A DNA stretch of 64,000 bases from Metallyticus violacea. Lineage: Eukaryota; Arthropoda; Insecta; Mantodea; Metallyticidae. A model generated the notes under the pieces. It worked only from the letters and a program-made list of their open reading frames with translations. It did no database searches and was not told the DNA's origin. Made by a program: the position numbers and the translations under genes. The stretch spans positions 136,883,501-136,947,500 of the forward strand of contig CM060831.1 in assembly GCA_030762175.1 (NCBI GenBank), written 5' to 3'. Below, piece after piece: positions 11,205 through 22,146 of this stretch. Positions within the stretch are counted from its first letter, which is position 1. The number at the start of each line of letters is the position of its first letter.

Positions 11205-11439
11205 TTGCTTTAAATGCTAGCCTTCGTATATCTGGTTAATTTGATGCCTTATCCGAAGTAATAATTGTATTGAATCGTGAAAGGACATTTCAGCATATGT
11301 GGTGATAGTATGACTATTCAACATATCCTATATCTATTCGATAATTCCTCTCTGGAGAGAACGTCTAATGTATCACATATCATTAACATAACCTTTTACT
11401 GTAATGTAAAGCACACATTAGACCGGTTGACTCACTTCA

Positions 11440-11714
11440 TTTTTTTTAATAGTGTTTAACGCCCATTTTTACTACAGAGCCACCACAGGCGGTGGACACT
11501 AATGATACATGAGATGATAAATTGAGAAAGGATTAGTTTTTAAGAAAGGAAGCGTTCCAGGCCTAAGTTTAGAGTACCTACCCGGCATTTGCCATTTATG
11601 AGAACTGAGGAATACTAGGAAAATACCTGTGAGGAAGGACGGTCCTGGCGGGATTCGAACTCCAGACCTCCCGCTCACCAGTGCGCGTCTTAACGACCTC
11701 GGCCACCCGTGGCA
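11440..11714 (-). repeat. SINE-A copy 4
   Basis: This is the reverse complement of the family. A T run and GTGTTTAACGCCC mark the 3' end on the left. GGATTCGAACTCC (B box) and TTAACGACCTCGGCCACCC (A box) mark the head on the right. It lies in reverse orientation about 240 bp from copy 3, so the pair could form a hairpin if transcribed together. Confidence 0.9.
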
Positions 11715-11879
11715 GTAGACTCGCAGGAAATATTCTGCCAAACACTTTCGTAAATTCGTTAACGCATTCCTAACTGTATCACAAGCAGTTCTCCTCCTAT
11801 TCGATTTCTTTATTTGTTGAACTTTGACCTTAATTGTCGCCATTTGCTTACTTTGTACTTGTGCTACATAATTTTACAG

Positions 11880-12240
11880 AACTAATTAAACATTGTTCAA
11901 ATTTATGTGGAATAACGGAAGATCAAAAAATTCCGTAGGTAACATTTTGTACACAAAATGTATTCTATACGCTTTCTACCATTGTGAACGGCTTGTTCCA
12001 TACGATTTATCTTCCTAGTGACAATAGCATCACACTGCTCATGTATGCCATGCAGAACTGTTTCAATGTTTTCAGGAAGTTCATATAAACTACGAGAAGG
12101 GGCTATGAAGCACATTATTCCCCATAAAAACGCATCACACAACAGGAAATCAGGACTTCGTGAAGGTTATGACAAATCTAAGTGTCTAGAAATCGACCGA
12201 AACAGCTTTGGAGTGGGCGCTTATTCCCAGACCAGTATGG
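11880..12240 (-). pseudogene. Mariner-like transposase C-terminal fragment
   Basis: On the minus strand the sequence reads PSRSPDFLLCDAFLWGIM and continues through a helical stretch to RMEQAVHNGRKRIEYIL. This is the final part of the DDE domain of Tc1/mariner-type transposases: SPDL..CDFFLWG, a long helix, then ..R...CI..NG.H.E. It is interrupted at both ends. SINE-B copy 1 begins about 85 bp away on the same strand. No terminal repeats were recognised. Confidence 0.65.
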
Positions 12241-12325
12241 AAGGTTGATACACAAATTCGTCTTCTTATTGTTTAAGAAAAACATAAGACTTCATGCTCT
12301 AAAGAATATTTACATTTATATTTTG

Positions 12326-12615
12326 TTGATTTGGTTTATTTACGGACGCCCTTTAACATCTCAGGTCATCAGCGTCCCATTCAAATCAGGGCGTGAAACG
12401 GACAAAAAATTTTGTTCAGAGGCCTCTTCTTTTAGGCTTGCGGTTCTTTATCGTGCCGCAAATGTACGACACGGGGTCCAGGCTTTACTTCCCTTCCGAA
12501 GGAAGCCGTACTTAGGATTTTTACGCCCGAAAAAATCCATCGACCCTGGCCGGGTTCGAACCCGCGATCTTGCATTTAGAAGGCAAGTATGGTTACCACT
12601 ACACCACCAGGATCG
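12326..12615 (-). repeat. SINE-B copy 1
   Basis: On the minus strand the head reads GATCCTGGTGGTGTAGTGGT (A-box region) and CGGGTTCGAACCCGGCC (B box). The loop between them contains CTTCTAA, a tRNA-Arg(UCU)-like anticodon loop. The family body follows: TAAAAATCCTAAGTACGGCT, GAAGTAAAGCC, CGTACATTTG, GGCGTGAA-type, GATGACCTGAGATGTTAAAG. It ends AAATAAACCAAATCAA without a clear poly(A). Confidence 0.9.
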
Positions 12616-12759
12616 ATATTTATAGTTTCAGTATCAAGTTATAGATCATAGATTGATCCAGAAATAACCATTTTCGATTACCTTGAAGATTTTTGAGCTT
12701 TTTTTTTTAATTTTGTTAAAAGTTCACAAAGATTGAAAGATGAATAGAATTGTTAAAAA

Positions 12760-12820
12760 AAAGTATGAAATATAGAAAGAAAGTATGAAAGTATGAAATA
12801 GAAAGTATGAAATAGAAAGT
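12760..12820. repeat. Short minisatellite, unit about AAAGTATGAAATAG
   Basis: Four to five imperfect copies of a 10-14 bp unit (AAAGTATGAAATA with G insertions) lie in tandem. Confidence 0.85.
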
Positions 12821-13571
12821 TCTGAAGTCAAAAGCATGTAAGTAAAGTGCATTCTCTCCCTGTACAAATATGCTTGGTCGTATTACCTTGAACACCAAGT
12901 CATTCAACACAGGCTTATATCTCATTGTGAATCAATCTCGTCATTCTTTTCCTTTTTTCCGCAAGTCCTTGTTAAATCTGAATATAGGCTACAACAAAAG
13001 AAGCTAACCCATAGGGAATTTCGTGACGAAGAGAAAAGAAGACATTAACCTAGCCTGTAATTGTGATACTCAAGTACGCAACTTGAAAGCCAGATTCACC
13101 GCGCAGGTTCAGACGCAATTACAGCTTCTTGTTGCAGCAAGTTCCGATGCCATTCCATAGGAAAAGAAACCTTACCAGATGCTCGAATTTTATTTCTCTT
13201 GCTTAATGAACTCTGAGATGCCGTCGACATCTTTACGACGGGGTCAAGGAGGTCAATCCCGTAACAACCGAACTGATCAGCTGCCGGATGCGGCATATGG
13301 AGTTCCTAGACTTCAAGTTATTTAATACCTTGACCACATTTTAATTTATGTGCAGCGTTTACTTTCAGAATGAATGGTGAAATATGAATGCGGTCGTCAA
13401 TGTTGCAGAACTTACTGTAATCTCAAGTAAGAAAGTGGCGATAAATTTGAATTCTGTTTTGTAGCCTGTACAGTGTGCAAAAATGTTGCTGTTTTATTTG
13501 AAACGCTTTACCGAGAGCCTTTCGAAACTTTTTTTTTAATTTATCATTCAATTGAAAGAAATTTGAGAATT
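12821..13571. other. Intergenic sequence with one coding-like minus-strand frame
   Basis: Mostly featureless. The minus-strand frame 13296-13096 starts MPHPAADQFGCYGIDLLDPV and is more GC-rich than its flanks. At about 13170 it contains a good donor-like CTGGTAAGG. It could be a 5' coding exon, but there is no recognised family and no promoter evidence. Confidence 0.25.
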
Positions 13572-14012
13572 TCTTTTCAATCAGCTGGGTGGCTTAGGTA
13601 GTAAAGCACCCTGACCTTGGGTTTTTCGTGGTTTTCCCTGGTTGCTTAAGCGAATTCTGGGGTGAGCATTTACATTTCCACGAATTTCCCGCACTCAATT
13701 TCGTTAGTTCTGTTACAGAGTCGAAAGTGCAAGGGCGAGGTTGGCGTGTGCGATGTGATCATGGCTTGCGCTTTATAAAGGTTTTTGACACAGCCTCCAG
13801 TACGGAGGCGGCCTTTCTGAGGGGGCTCGAACTCTTTGGACCAGCGTCGGAATTTTCTGTCTGGAAACCTTTTAGGATGCCATTTAGTTACCCTCAACTG
13901 ATCCCTTCCTCCCGGAGGTACTCTCTTTTGGGGACGAAGGCGCAAACAGCTTGCCATGAGCAAGGCTAAAGTACCGAAGCATTCTCCTCCGCCCAAAACA
14001 ATTCAATTCACC
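13572..14012 (+). repeat. Candidate dispersed repeat with SINE-like head
   Basis: GGGTGGCTTAGGTAGTAAAGC at the left resembles a pol III A box. It is followed by a GC-richer body beginning TTTTTCGTGGTTTTCCC and ending near GCCCAAAACAATTC. Its composition differs sharply from the AT-rich flanks. No B box was found and there is no second copy in the window, so the repeat status is inference. Confidence 0.35.
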
Positions 14013-14410
14013 ATTCAAACACAGTAAGGCTTTATCTACTTAATCAATGCTCTAAATTTGAATTTATGTACGCTTGGTTTCAGCTACAGAGGCTTCAAAC
14101 TCTGCCTTTGTCATGTCTTAAATGCATTAATAATAATTTACTGAAGTAATGGTAAAAAAAGTTGACACTACTACTTCCGTACATTATAAATACTTGTCAA
14201 AATACATATGATATATAATGGTATTAAAAATGGGTGCATTTATCAATACTATCTTTCATGAACTATCCCGTGAGCAGAAAAAGAAACGTAAAATTATTTA
14301 GAATAACTTTTTTTTTATATTTTAAATACCTAAGAAATGTGCATTTAAAATGCCTTATTTTAATATTTAAAAATTAAAAACTAACCGAAGACAATAGTAA
14401 TTTAGTTCCC
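14013..14410. other. AT-rich sequence, nothing recognised
   Basis: No coding or repeat signature. Confidence 0.6.
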
Positions 14411-14763
14411 TTAGGATATGATCAAGGTCATTAAGGCATGGACTTTTGAACGGAACGTTTGTGGGGTTCGATTTACCTGAATTTGATTTTTTTTTTTTAA
14501 GGTTTTCCTCAGTTCTCATAAATGACAAATGCCGGGGAAATACTCTAAATTTAGTCATGGAACGCTTCCTTTCTTAAAAAGAAGAAAAAGAATCCCAATT
14601 TATCATTTCATTTTATGTATCACCAGTGTCCAGGGTAATGCCTCAGCAATAGAAATGGGCGTTAAATACTATTATAATAATTACCTCGGTATCTCACATG
14701 CATATCTCCCACCTGTGGTGCCTCAGTAGTAAAAACGGGGGTTAAACACTATTTAAAAAAAAA
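14411..14763 (+). repeat. SINE-A copy 5, degenerate, with doubled 3' end
   Basis: A degraded head (ATCAAGGTCATTAAGGCATG, then GGGGTTCGATT) leads into the family body and a first 3' end near 14640-14676 (GGGCGTTAAATACTATTA). About 25 bp later the 3'-terminal segment occurs a second time (CACCTGTGGTGCCTCAGTAG to GTTAAACACT plus A tail, 14710-14763). Either a second, 5'-truncated copy landed at the tail or a local duplication occurred. Confidence 0.8.
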
Positions 14764-17615
14764 CTCTTATTTCCTTGCAAAGTCTCCTTTCTGTATCGCC
14801 ATTAACTGCCATATTAACTTTCAACAGCGAAAAGATCAATGAGATTTTACCATTAGAGCGAGTGATATCATAAGGTTTCGCGAATCCGTTTTCTGAGTTG
14901 ACTTTTCGCCTATCCGACCATCTTTGGATTTCGGCACAGCATTAGAGGACAATCAAGCATTTATAGTTTCCAGTAGGGCTATTAACTCCACGTCCAATTC
15001 TGGAATGGCCAGCATATTAAATGAGTTTATGCAGTTTTTGTACTCAGAATTATGTAGCTCATAATTTCTTATGTGCAGTCATCAAGAGTGAACGATAAAC
15101 ATAGGATGTTAATGGTGAATATATAACTAAACATTAGTAAGGAATATAACTAATATAACTATCTATGTATTAATTTCGTCTTATCTGTTGTCTTTTTCAG
15201 GTAGGAGCTGGTGTTTTAAACGACCTATAAATAATACTTAGGTAAGAAGGAACATTTTATTATTTTTGCTAATAATTCTTATTTCGAGATGAGCAAAACT
15301 TAGCGAATGCTATTTACACTATAAATTCATTCTCCTTAACCCACACAAAAATAAAGCCTCATTTTAGGAATCTCTTGAAACTTCAAATGTTGTCTCATTT
15401 TTTGTAGTAATATTTTATTTACTTTTTGTAATTATTTTTTTTTCCTTCAACTTTGCACATATTTGACAGAATGACATTCCATGGCTCTCCATATTTATGG
15501 AGTTGGATAAACATTATAGTGTCTTCCATTTGCTTGGAAATGTTCCCGTAAACAAGTGGAAGGGGCTTCAGAAAGTGTTGTGCAATGGGCAAAATGCAGA
15601 ATAGATACAACACGCTCTCTAACACAAAACATGCACTGAAAAGTGCACGGTGCTCTATGGGTGCATATTATTACTTAAAAAGGCAAACCAAACGGTTGAG
15701 GTCAACATTGCGTCCCAACACCAGCGCCCGCTGACCTAGTGCTCAACACCAGATCGCGAGATAACAAAATAGAATCGCAGAGCGTGTCCGCAGGCGAAGC
15801 CAGTCTTCACTGCGTGCCGAATCGATTGGTGAACTTGTTCTATATTACCGCCCCTTCAGATATCCTCGCGAGTTGTGAAATTGTTAATTGTGATCGTTCT
15901 TTGCAGGCGGAACACTTGCCACACGTTAAAATAATTCATATAATTAGGCGTTTCTGCAATTTGGAGACGCCAGTCGTAAACGACTGTCATCAGAAAACGG
16001 GACACGGCACATAAAGCTGAATCAAGCATTCGAAATCGTTCAGTACGCCAATTATTGCATTATCATATCTCGGTATCTTGCTGGCGGCTTTGAAGATTCT
16101 GGTTTGTCTGTCACGATTCGGCGAGGGTGGTTTAATGCCAGTCTCTATACCCAACTGGCGACACTAAATGTTTAGAGATAGAGTTTTAGTTGCAATAAAG
16201 GCATCCAATAGCAAATATAAGAATATACTTTCACAATGATACAAAGTTTACAACAAAACTGCCAGGAAAGTGCATATTCAACAGATTTTATCAAAAGTAT
16301 TTTATCTGCACTAATGACAAGGTCTTACAGAATGCATATAATGAAATAGCATGATAGAAATAAGAGAATCAACTTATCGAGAAAAAAAGAAAAGTAAGAT
16401 ACGTTTAATAGATTATTTATTGATTATAAATATTAGGCTTTGGTTATAAACCTTTTCGCTCGTAAGATGTTCAGTGTATCCGCTACTAGCCGCCGTGACA
16501 TTACCGGCGGCTCTCGAACTCAATGTATGGCATTATATCGTGAAATCACATTCTGATTGACATGATCGTCCATCGTAATGTTTCTGAATTCTCAGCTAAC
16601 AATTTCCTTTACATTATGAAAGCTCAGTTGTTAATTTTGGGAGTAACTTTGCTAAGAAACCATTTACATCTTAATTTTTTACGTTAATGTTATATATTCA
16701 ACTGTAGGAATTAACTCAAATCTGTGAACAGTAAGTGAATTGCAGTTCTAGAAGAAATAATTGATCAGGAAAGCTCTGAATAAATTTCAAGCATACGAAA
16801 ATCTAAACTAATATTTAAAATGTATATAAAATTTTGCTTTGGAAGAGCCAAATGTCTAACCATCCTCGCTAATGAACGTATACTGTCGTGACACCAGTGG
16901 GGAACAGGTTCAGAAAATACCTTGAAGGAGGAGAGTACGTGGAGAGATTAAGCGGAGTTGAAGCTCGGGTTCGCCGAAATTTAGAACACTGCATTAGCGG
17001 ACCACTTTTATAACTAAATCCCTACACTTTCCATATACTACCATCTTTCATAAAGAGTAATTTTTTGGTACAACTACAGAGTTAAAATAATGGATATTTG
17101 CGAATTGTATTATATTCTGAAATTGAATTGAAGCAGCTGTGTATATTTTTTTATATTTTCTCTTCGCGTGAATGGGTTCAGTAGTTTTCTTCAAGTAGAT
17201 GTGTTTTGCTTAATCAGTTTTATCTGAGTAACATTCTGAACAAATTTTATTGATTTACCTAAATAATCTTAAAATCAAGCAGGGTTTTTAGGATAAATGA
17301 CACTGGTCGCCATGGTTAATTAAAATCATCTGGGTTGTACCTGATATATCATGTCTCTAGCATATACAGTCACCATGGTTAAGGATATAGTTGCAGTTCG
17401 ATTGTACTTTTAACATTCGATTGGCTATTGCATTGTTTTTGTATCCAAAATAGTGGTAGATAATGACTGGCGCACTACGCACTCTTAATAAAACATAGAA
17501 AACATTGTTTGATATTGGTGGGTAATTAATTTATTTAGGTCGCAACAAAAAATCACAGTAAACTATCTACAATGGGCTCGGTTATAACGATTTTGTCCCG
17601 TTGCCCCCCCTCCCT
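14764..17615. other. Long unannotated stretch
   Basis: No recognised element over 2.8 kb. A GC-richer island with several CpGs lies at about 15690-16010 and contains a 91-codon frame (15739-16014) with no family signature. A 68-codon minus frame at 15625-15419 is weakly coding-like. The rest is AT-rich. Confidence 0.4.
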
Positions 17616-17700
17616 CTTTTAATAGTGTTAAACACCCCGATTTAACAGGCAGTGACACTGATGATACATGAAATGAAATGATAAATTGGCAAAGGATTCC
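17616..17700 (-). repeat. SINE-A copy 6, 5'-truncated
   Basis: Only the 3' part remains on the minus strand. It runs from TTTCCAA/TTTATCATTTCATTTCATGT-type body through the CACTGCCTGTTAA segment to AACACTATTAAAA. The tRNA-like head is absent. Confidence 0.8.
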
Positions 17701-18137
17701 GTTTGTCGTATATACCATAATGTTTATTGTAGAGTAGTAGCTATGAGAAACCATAAAATTACATTATATATTTCGTGCAGCCTTGGCACTTGAAAAATGC
17801 ATTGCAAAATATTAATCTTTTAAAATTGGGCATTTATGGCATTCTTCAGATTTGGTTGCAAATGTAGTCTCGCAAAAAGCTTAAGTATAGATAATAATAA
17901 ATTACAGTGAGCTTAGAAATAATAGAAAAACAATATAAACAATATTTATGGTGCTAAATTGTTATTCTTGAATCCATCTTCAGCATACTAATGTTTTCTA
18001 AACTAAATAAAATATGTGGATATTAAAATAACGTTTAAATGTGACTGGCAAATGACAAATTAAATCTTAAATTTTATAATACACATTAAAATATATAATA
18101 ATGTTTATTTATGAAGATGGATCATTTGACCTAGACG
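17701..18137. other. AT-rich sequence, nothing recognised
   Basis: No coding or repeat signature. Confidence 0.6.
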
Positions 18138-18366
18138 TCAAGCTTTGCTGGCTGCTGTCCGGAAGGTCTCCCGTTCGATTGCATAGCAATTGTTAGGAAT
18201 TGTGCCTGATGTAGGTGACGTTCTTTGATCTAGAAATAAGCATGATGGTGACCGGTGGGGTTTCCGTACGCTGATCACGTGACCCTCAGCAATAATGCCA
18301 TCTACTGATAGTGTCGCAAGACGGAGATAGTAGACGCAGCGATCGCAGTGATAGTCTTGTGAGGAA
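18138..18366 (+). repeat. SINE-C copy 1, head degraded
   Basis: It shares with 39584-39951 the ordered blocks GCTGGCTGCTG, GAAGGTCTCCCGTTCGAT (degraded B box), TGCCTGATG, GTTCTTTGATCT, GACCGG, CAGCAATAATGCCATCTACT, GTCGCAAGACGGAG and GCAGCGATCGC. The A-box half of the head is missing. It is a family by comparison within this window. Confidence 0.7.
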
Positions 18367-19212
18367 TACATAACATTGGTTCAAGCCAACGAAACTCTTG
18401 TGATCTTATAAAAAAAGAATTGTCAGCATAGAGCGTAACAAGATTGTATAAAATATTAATACGTGAATACGCAGACACAGTGACAGAATATTAAGAAAAG
18501 CCGCTTTTTATAGTTACTGTGGTAAAAGATCTTTGGAAAGGCCATTATGGTTAATTTTAAATGACTTCCGAAGCCGCAAAAAACAATTTTAACCATAATG
18601 TTCAGCAAGATGATGCTTGGGGGAAAAGTGTATGAAATGCATAAGGGGCGAGAGTGCGCGGCAGTTTCTCCACACCCTTGTACCATAGTTATTATAAAAC
18701 AATAGGCTCTGAAAGTTCTTGGATATACGTGGATTTCTCTGGGTAACCCGAATAGATTATAATATAGTTGTTCCAACTGGACGGTATCTACCCGTACCAG
18801 GGTCTACTGGTAAGATTTTCTCAAAAAACAACAAACTTAATATACTGCGTGTTTTTAACTACAAAACAATAATTTCAAATACTGTAGAAATATCTTAAAT
18901 AAACAAATTCAAATATGGATCTATAAACCACAAAGAAAAATAACGAAATAAATAGCGATAAAGAAGTTGAAATTAAATATTGATGCTGCTGTCAAAGCGA
19001 AGTGGGGAAATTTTTTGCCTTGAATTTCTACAAGCCTACTTTGCGAGCGAGGAAATAGTGGTTTTCAGTAGCTGCTCATCAAATTTACAAGATTTTGTGT
19101 TATAGAAAGCTCTAAGATTGCGGACTAAAATATGACAATACGACACTGAACAACAATAGTGGATTTATTATGTTATTTTAGTCTATAGGGAACTATCCAC
19201 TTTACTGCGTAT
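18367..19212. other. Intergenic sequence, nothing recognised
   Basis: There is a 106-codon minus frame (18776-18456), starting with TTG, hydrophobic and without a known signature. It is likely a chance ORF. Confidence 0.5.
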
Positions 19213-19462
19213 TGTTGATTTGGTTTATTTGCACCATCTCAGGTCATCAGCGTCCCATTAAATTCAGGGCGTGAAATGGCCGACCAATTTTGCTCAGAGG
19301 TCTCTTCTTTTTCGTGCCGTAAATGTACGACACGGAACCCAAGGCTTTACTTGCCTTCCGAAGGAAGCCATACTTTGGATTTTTGCCCGAAAAAATCCAT
19401 CGGTTTTGGCCGGAATTTGGGTTTAGAAGGCAAGTATGGTTACCACTAGACTATTAGAACCA
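19213..19462 (-). repeat. SINE-B copy 2, B box damaged
   Basis: The body and 3' end match SINE-B on the minus strand. In the head, the segment corresponding to GGGTTCGAACCCGG is shortened, so only TTCTAAACCCAAATTCCGGCC remains. The A box is also altered. This copy should not be transcribable from its own promoter. Confidence 0.85.
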
Positions 19463-19868
19463 ATCTTACTGTGTGACCCAATAGATACAAGTCAGGGGCA
19501 GTTTTGAAGAAGATAGAAAGTTTGGTTCTGCAAGTAGGTTTATTCATGTATTTATTTTAATTGTTTGATGAAAATGCTTATACTTAAAATGAAAAAATAT
19601 ACAAAAAGTAATCAAAAAGACTTAAACTCAATAACTATGATTGGTTTTTACTTGAGGCCAGTTTCACATCGACTTCTCCAAGGAGACATATCCAACAACT
19701 ATTGTTTGGTATAATTTGGAATATGTAAAAGCTTCAATAGTCAGTGACGTACTGGTCCTTTAGAAACTGAATGCCATAACTTTGAAATTTGAACGGGCAT
19801 ATTCCTTATTTCAAATTGCTTGCATTAGACTCCTCTACAATCTCTGAAATTATTACTGTGTATTTTTA
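19463..19868. other. AT-rich sequence, nothing recognised
   Basis: No coding or repeat signature up to the TTAA that bounds the piggyBac-like element. Confidence 0.5.
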
Positions 19869-20392
19869 TTAACCCTTTTGCTGTCGCGTGCCGATCTGGT
19901 CGGCCTCCTGCAATCAGCTGAAGGCGGCCAGAGACCTACCTCACTTGTACAGCCATTAAATGCCGCGCCTTTTTAAGGGAAAATGCACTACTTTGAAAAT
20001 TCGCTTCTATAAAGTCAACAATAACTAATAGCGTCACAAAACTTATGACGAGCATATATTGTACAGATGACGCAGTATTTATGAGCTGCCACCCCCGCAT
20101 TTAATTAGATTGATTGTAACCAATAATTTTATGTAACTTCGTTATAGCCATGTGTAATGTCATTTTCTGTACAAGTGCTGAATATTGTGTCTAAAATGTT
20201 ATTTTCTTGCCAAGGCGCAGAAAGCTATCCTTAGTCATAAAACCTGGCCTGGAAATTTTCGTAGCCCTTTTGTAGCAATATTTGTAAGAATTCTGGAGAC
20301 AGGTGTTAACTGTTAACCTTTCTTAAGCGGGGTAGATACCATAAAAATATTTGGTGACTATAGAGATGAAAAGAAAGGGAAGAAGCCATCCA

Positions 20393-20692
20393 CTACCTGG
20401 AAAAGTCACGCAGGGCACATTTTACTGAGTCTTGCAATTTTGTGGCCCGCAGTCTGGCAAGAGTATCCAGCGAGGCAAAGACTTCCTCAGTTCCGATAAA
20501 TTAGCGGAAATCGATAGTTAGTTTTGCAAGAATTAAGTGGACATTCTTCATTAGTTGAGTGAAATAGTTTACGTACAATGGTTCAAGAACAGTAAATTGT
20601 GTTCCATCTTCCTTAACCAAAAAACCATTATTAATCTGCATATACTCCTTCCCCTGTGTCACAGTGCCATAAAAGTATCCAGCATCAGAGTC
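20393..20692 (-). pseudogene. Coding-like remnant inside the piggyBac-like element
   Basis: On the minus strand, 99 codons are open except for one in-frame TAA at 20503-20501. The peptide has ordinary protein composition, for example GFLVKEDGTQFTVLEPLYVN before the stop and FIGTEEVFASLDTLARLRAT after it. A good acceptor-like TGTCTTACAG lies just upstream on the same strand. I do not recognise it as piggyBac transposase or as any other family. It may be transposase too diverged to place, or a host fragment carried by the element. Confidence 0.4.
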
Positions 20693-21062
20693 TCAACCGC
20701 CGGGGCATAACTGTAAGACAGCGGTAACCATCGTCGGAGAGGGAGAAAGTATTATTTACCCATGAGTTTATACACCCAAAAACCTAACAATTCGAATTCC
20801 TTTTTTCCAAATTCTTACCTCTATTACACAATTTAATTAACCACCAACGCCCAACATATATTTTTAAAACCGCTGCATAGAATTTATATATACTATTAAT
20901 GGAGTAATAAAAACTTCTAAAAAGCATAAAGACTCATAAAAAACACTCAGAGTGCAATATAAAAAGGTTCACATAAAATTTCACACTAAAAACCGTAAAA
21001 TTGAACACTAAAATCACACTATATTTCGAGCTTGGCTCTTGGTCACGTGATGAAAATGAACT

Positions 21063-21063
<1 letters not shown>

Positions 21064-21109
<46 letters not shown>
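21064..21109. repeat. (AT)n microsatellite
   Basis: About 46 bp of alternating AT/TA. Confidence 0.95.
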
Positions 21110-21112
<3 letters not shown>

Positions 21113-21302
21113 GAAAAATATTGTAACATTATTAACAATGTAACTAAATTAACAATAATCAGAAAAGCAGAAAAGGTTAAAATGCTAAGAAAAAGTCACA
21201 GATTTCGAATCGCTGTATTTCGAACTAGTTCTTCTACGGCTGGAAGACTTCTAGTAGCTCGAAGTATAACGAGTGCAAATTTGTGTCTTTTCTTTATCTG
21301 AT

Positions 21303-21362
21303 TATATATATATATATATAGTTTACATTTTATAAAGTTTAAAGTATATATATACTGCAAAG

Positions 21363-21400
<38 letters not shown>

Positions 21401-21405
21401 CTTTA
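21303..21405. repeat. (AT)n tracts forming an extended hairpin
   Basis: Two AT runs (21303-21320 and 21363-21399) occur here. The second is bounded by AAAGTTATAT on the left and ATATAACTTT on the right, making a perfect palindrome of about 46 bp that could extrude as a cruciform. Confidence 0.85.
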
Positions 21406-21678
21406 AACTTTAAACTATTTTCATTGTTTCAACCGATAATAAATATTTTTAAAAGAAAAATATATTTTTCGTGTTTCGGGCCTAATTATGAACTTTAAAA
21501 TAAAGATATACAGTAAACTTTTGCGACTACACATTTTAAAAATTAAACGTATGTGCAAGTAAGGAAAGGGAAGTTTAAATGCACTCACCGAAGCAAGCAG
21601 CACTGAAGACTTATCCTCAGATGAAATATTATATTTTATGCTGCATAAGGTCTAGAAACACTCTTAATATACTCGGAT

Positions 21679-21894
21679 TTAGTAAAATATATGTGCATTA
21701 ACGTTCAACACTAACAGTAATATTCTGTCTTGTACTGATAACGTAATACAAATAAAAACACACAGAGCTGAAAGTATCACTCTCACGAATATCACATTAT
21801 CACCACTAGCATCGCATTGTTCAAGATACGCGATTATCTTATCATCTACGCCTGCCGTAAAAGCATCACGGCAACAATTTGCCATTTTCAACAC
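21679..21894 (-). pseudogene. Possible piggyBac transposase N terminus
   Basis: The 71-codon frame starts about 250 bp inside the right end. It contains GVDDKIIAYLEQCDASGDN, which resembles the acidic start of many piggyBac transposases (D-E-I-x-x-x-L-E-x-S-D-x-S-x-D). After that the peptide becomes hydrophobic and unrelated, so the frame is probably lost there or an intron follows. Supported mainly by its position and this short motif. Confidence 0.4.
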
Positions 21895-22146
21895 TTAAAA
21901 CACCGCTATGAGAAAAGAACTGACAGGGTTACTTTCAAACACAAAATACCACCCACGTAATTATCGCTAATGAAGGTCAGAGTTGTCTCTTTTCAAACGC
22001 TTGGATTCCCTCAACATACGCTGTCACAAAAATAAATATATCATAGGAGTTTAAACCGGCCGACGAGATCGGCGCTGGAAATCTTGAATTGGATTAAAGA
22101 AGCCGACCGGATCGGCTCTGGCGTATAAAAGGACCAAAATGGTTAA

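Larger units (their letters stand above)
19869..22146 (-). mobile_element. PiggyBac-like element flanked by TTAA
   Basis: TTAA occurs at both ends (19869-19872 and 22143-22146). Inside it the ends are CCCTTTTG on the left and, on the other strand, CCATTTTGG on the right. The TTAA target plus CC(C/A) inner start is the hallmark of the piggyBac superfamily. Next to each end lies an imperfect palindrome of form GCCGAYCNGRTCGGC: one on the left (19890-19904) and two on the right (22059-22073, 22102-22116). No complete transposase is present, so it is non-autonomous or decayed. Orientation is inferred from an N-terminal transposase-like frame near the right end. Confidence 0.7.

Noticed and set aside
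12182..12625. 147-codon plus-strand frame
   Set aside because: It reads antisense through SINE-B copy 1 and part of the transposase scrap.
13628..13996. Overlapping 113- and 108-codon frames on opposite strands
   Set aside because: Both come from the GC-rich candidate repeat at 13572-14012; overlapping open frames on both strands with no domain argue for a composition effect.
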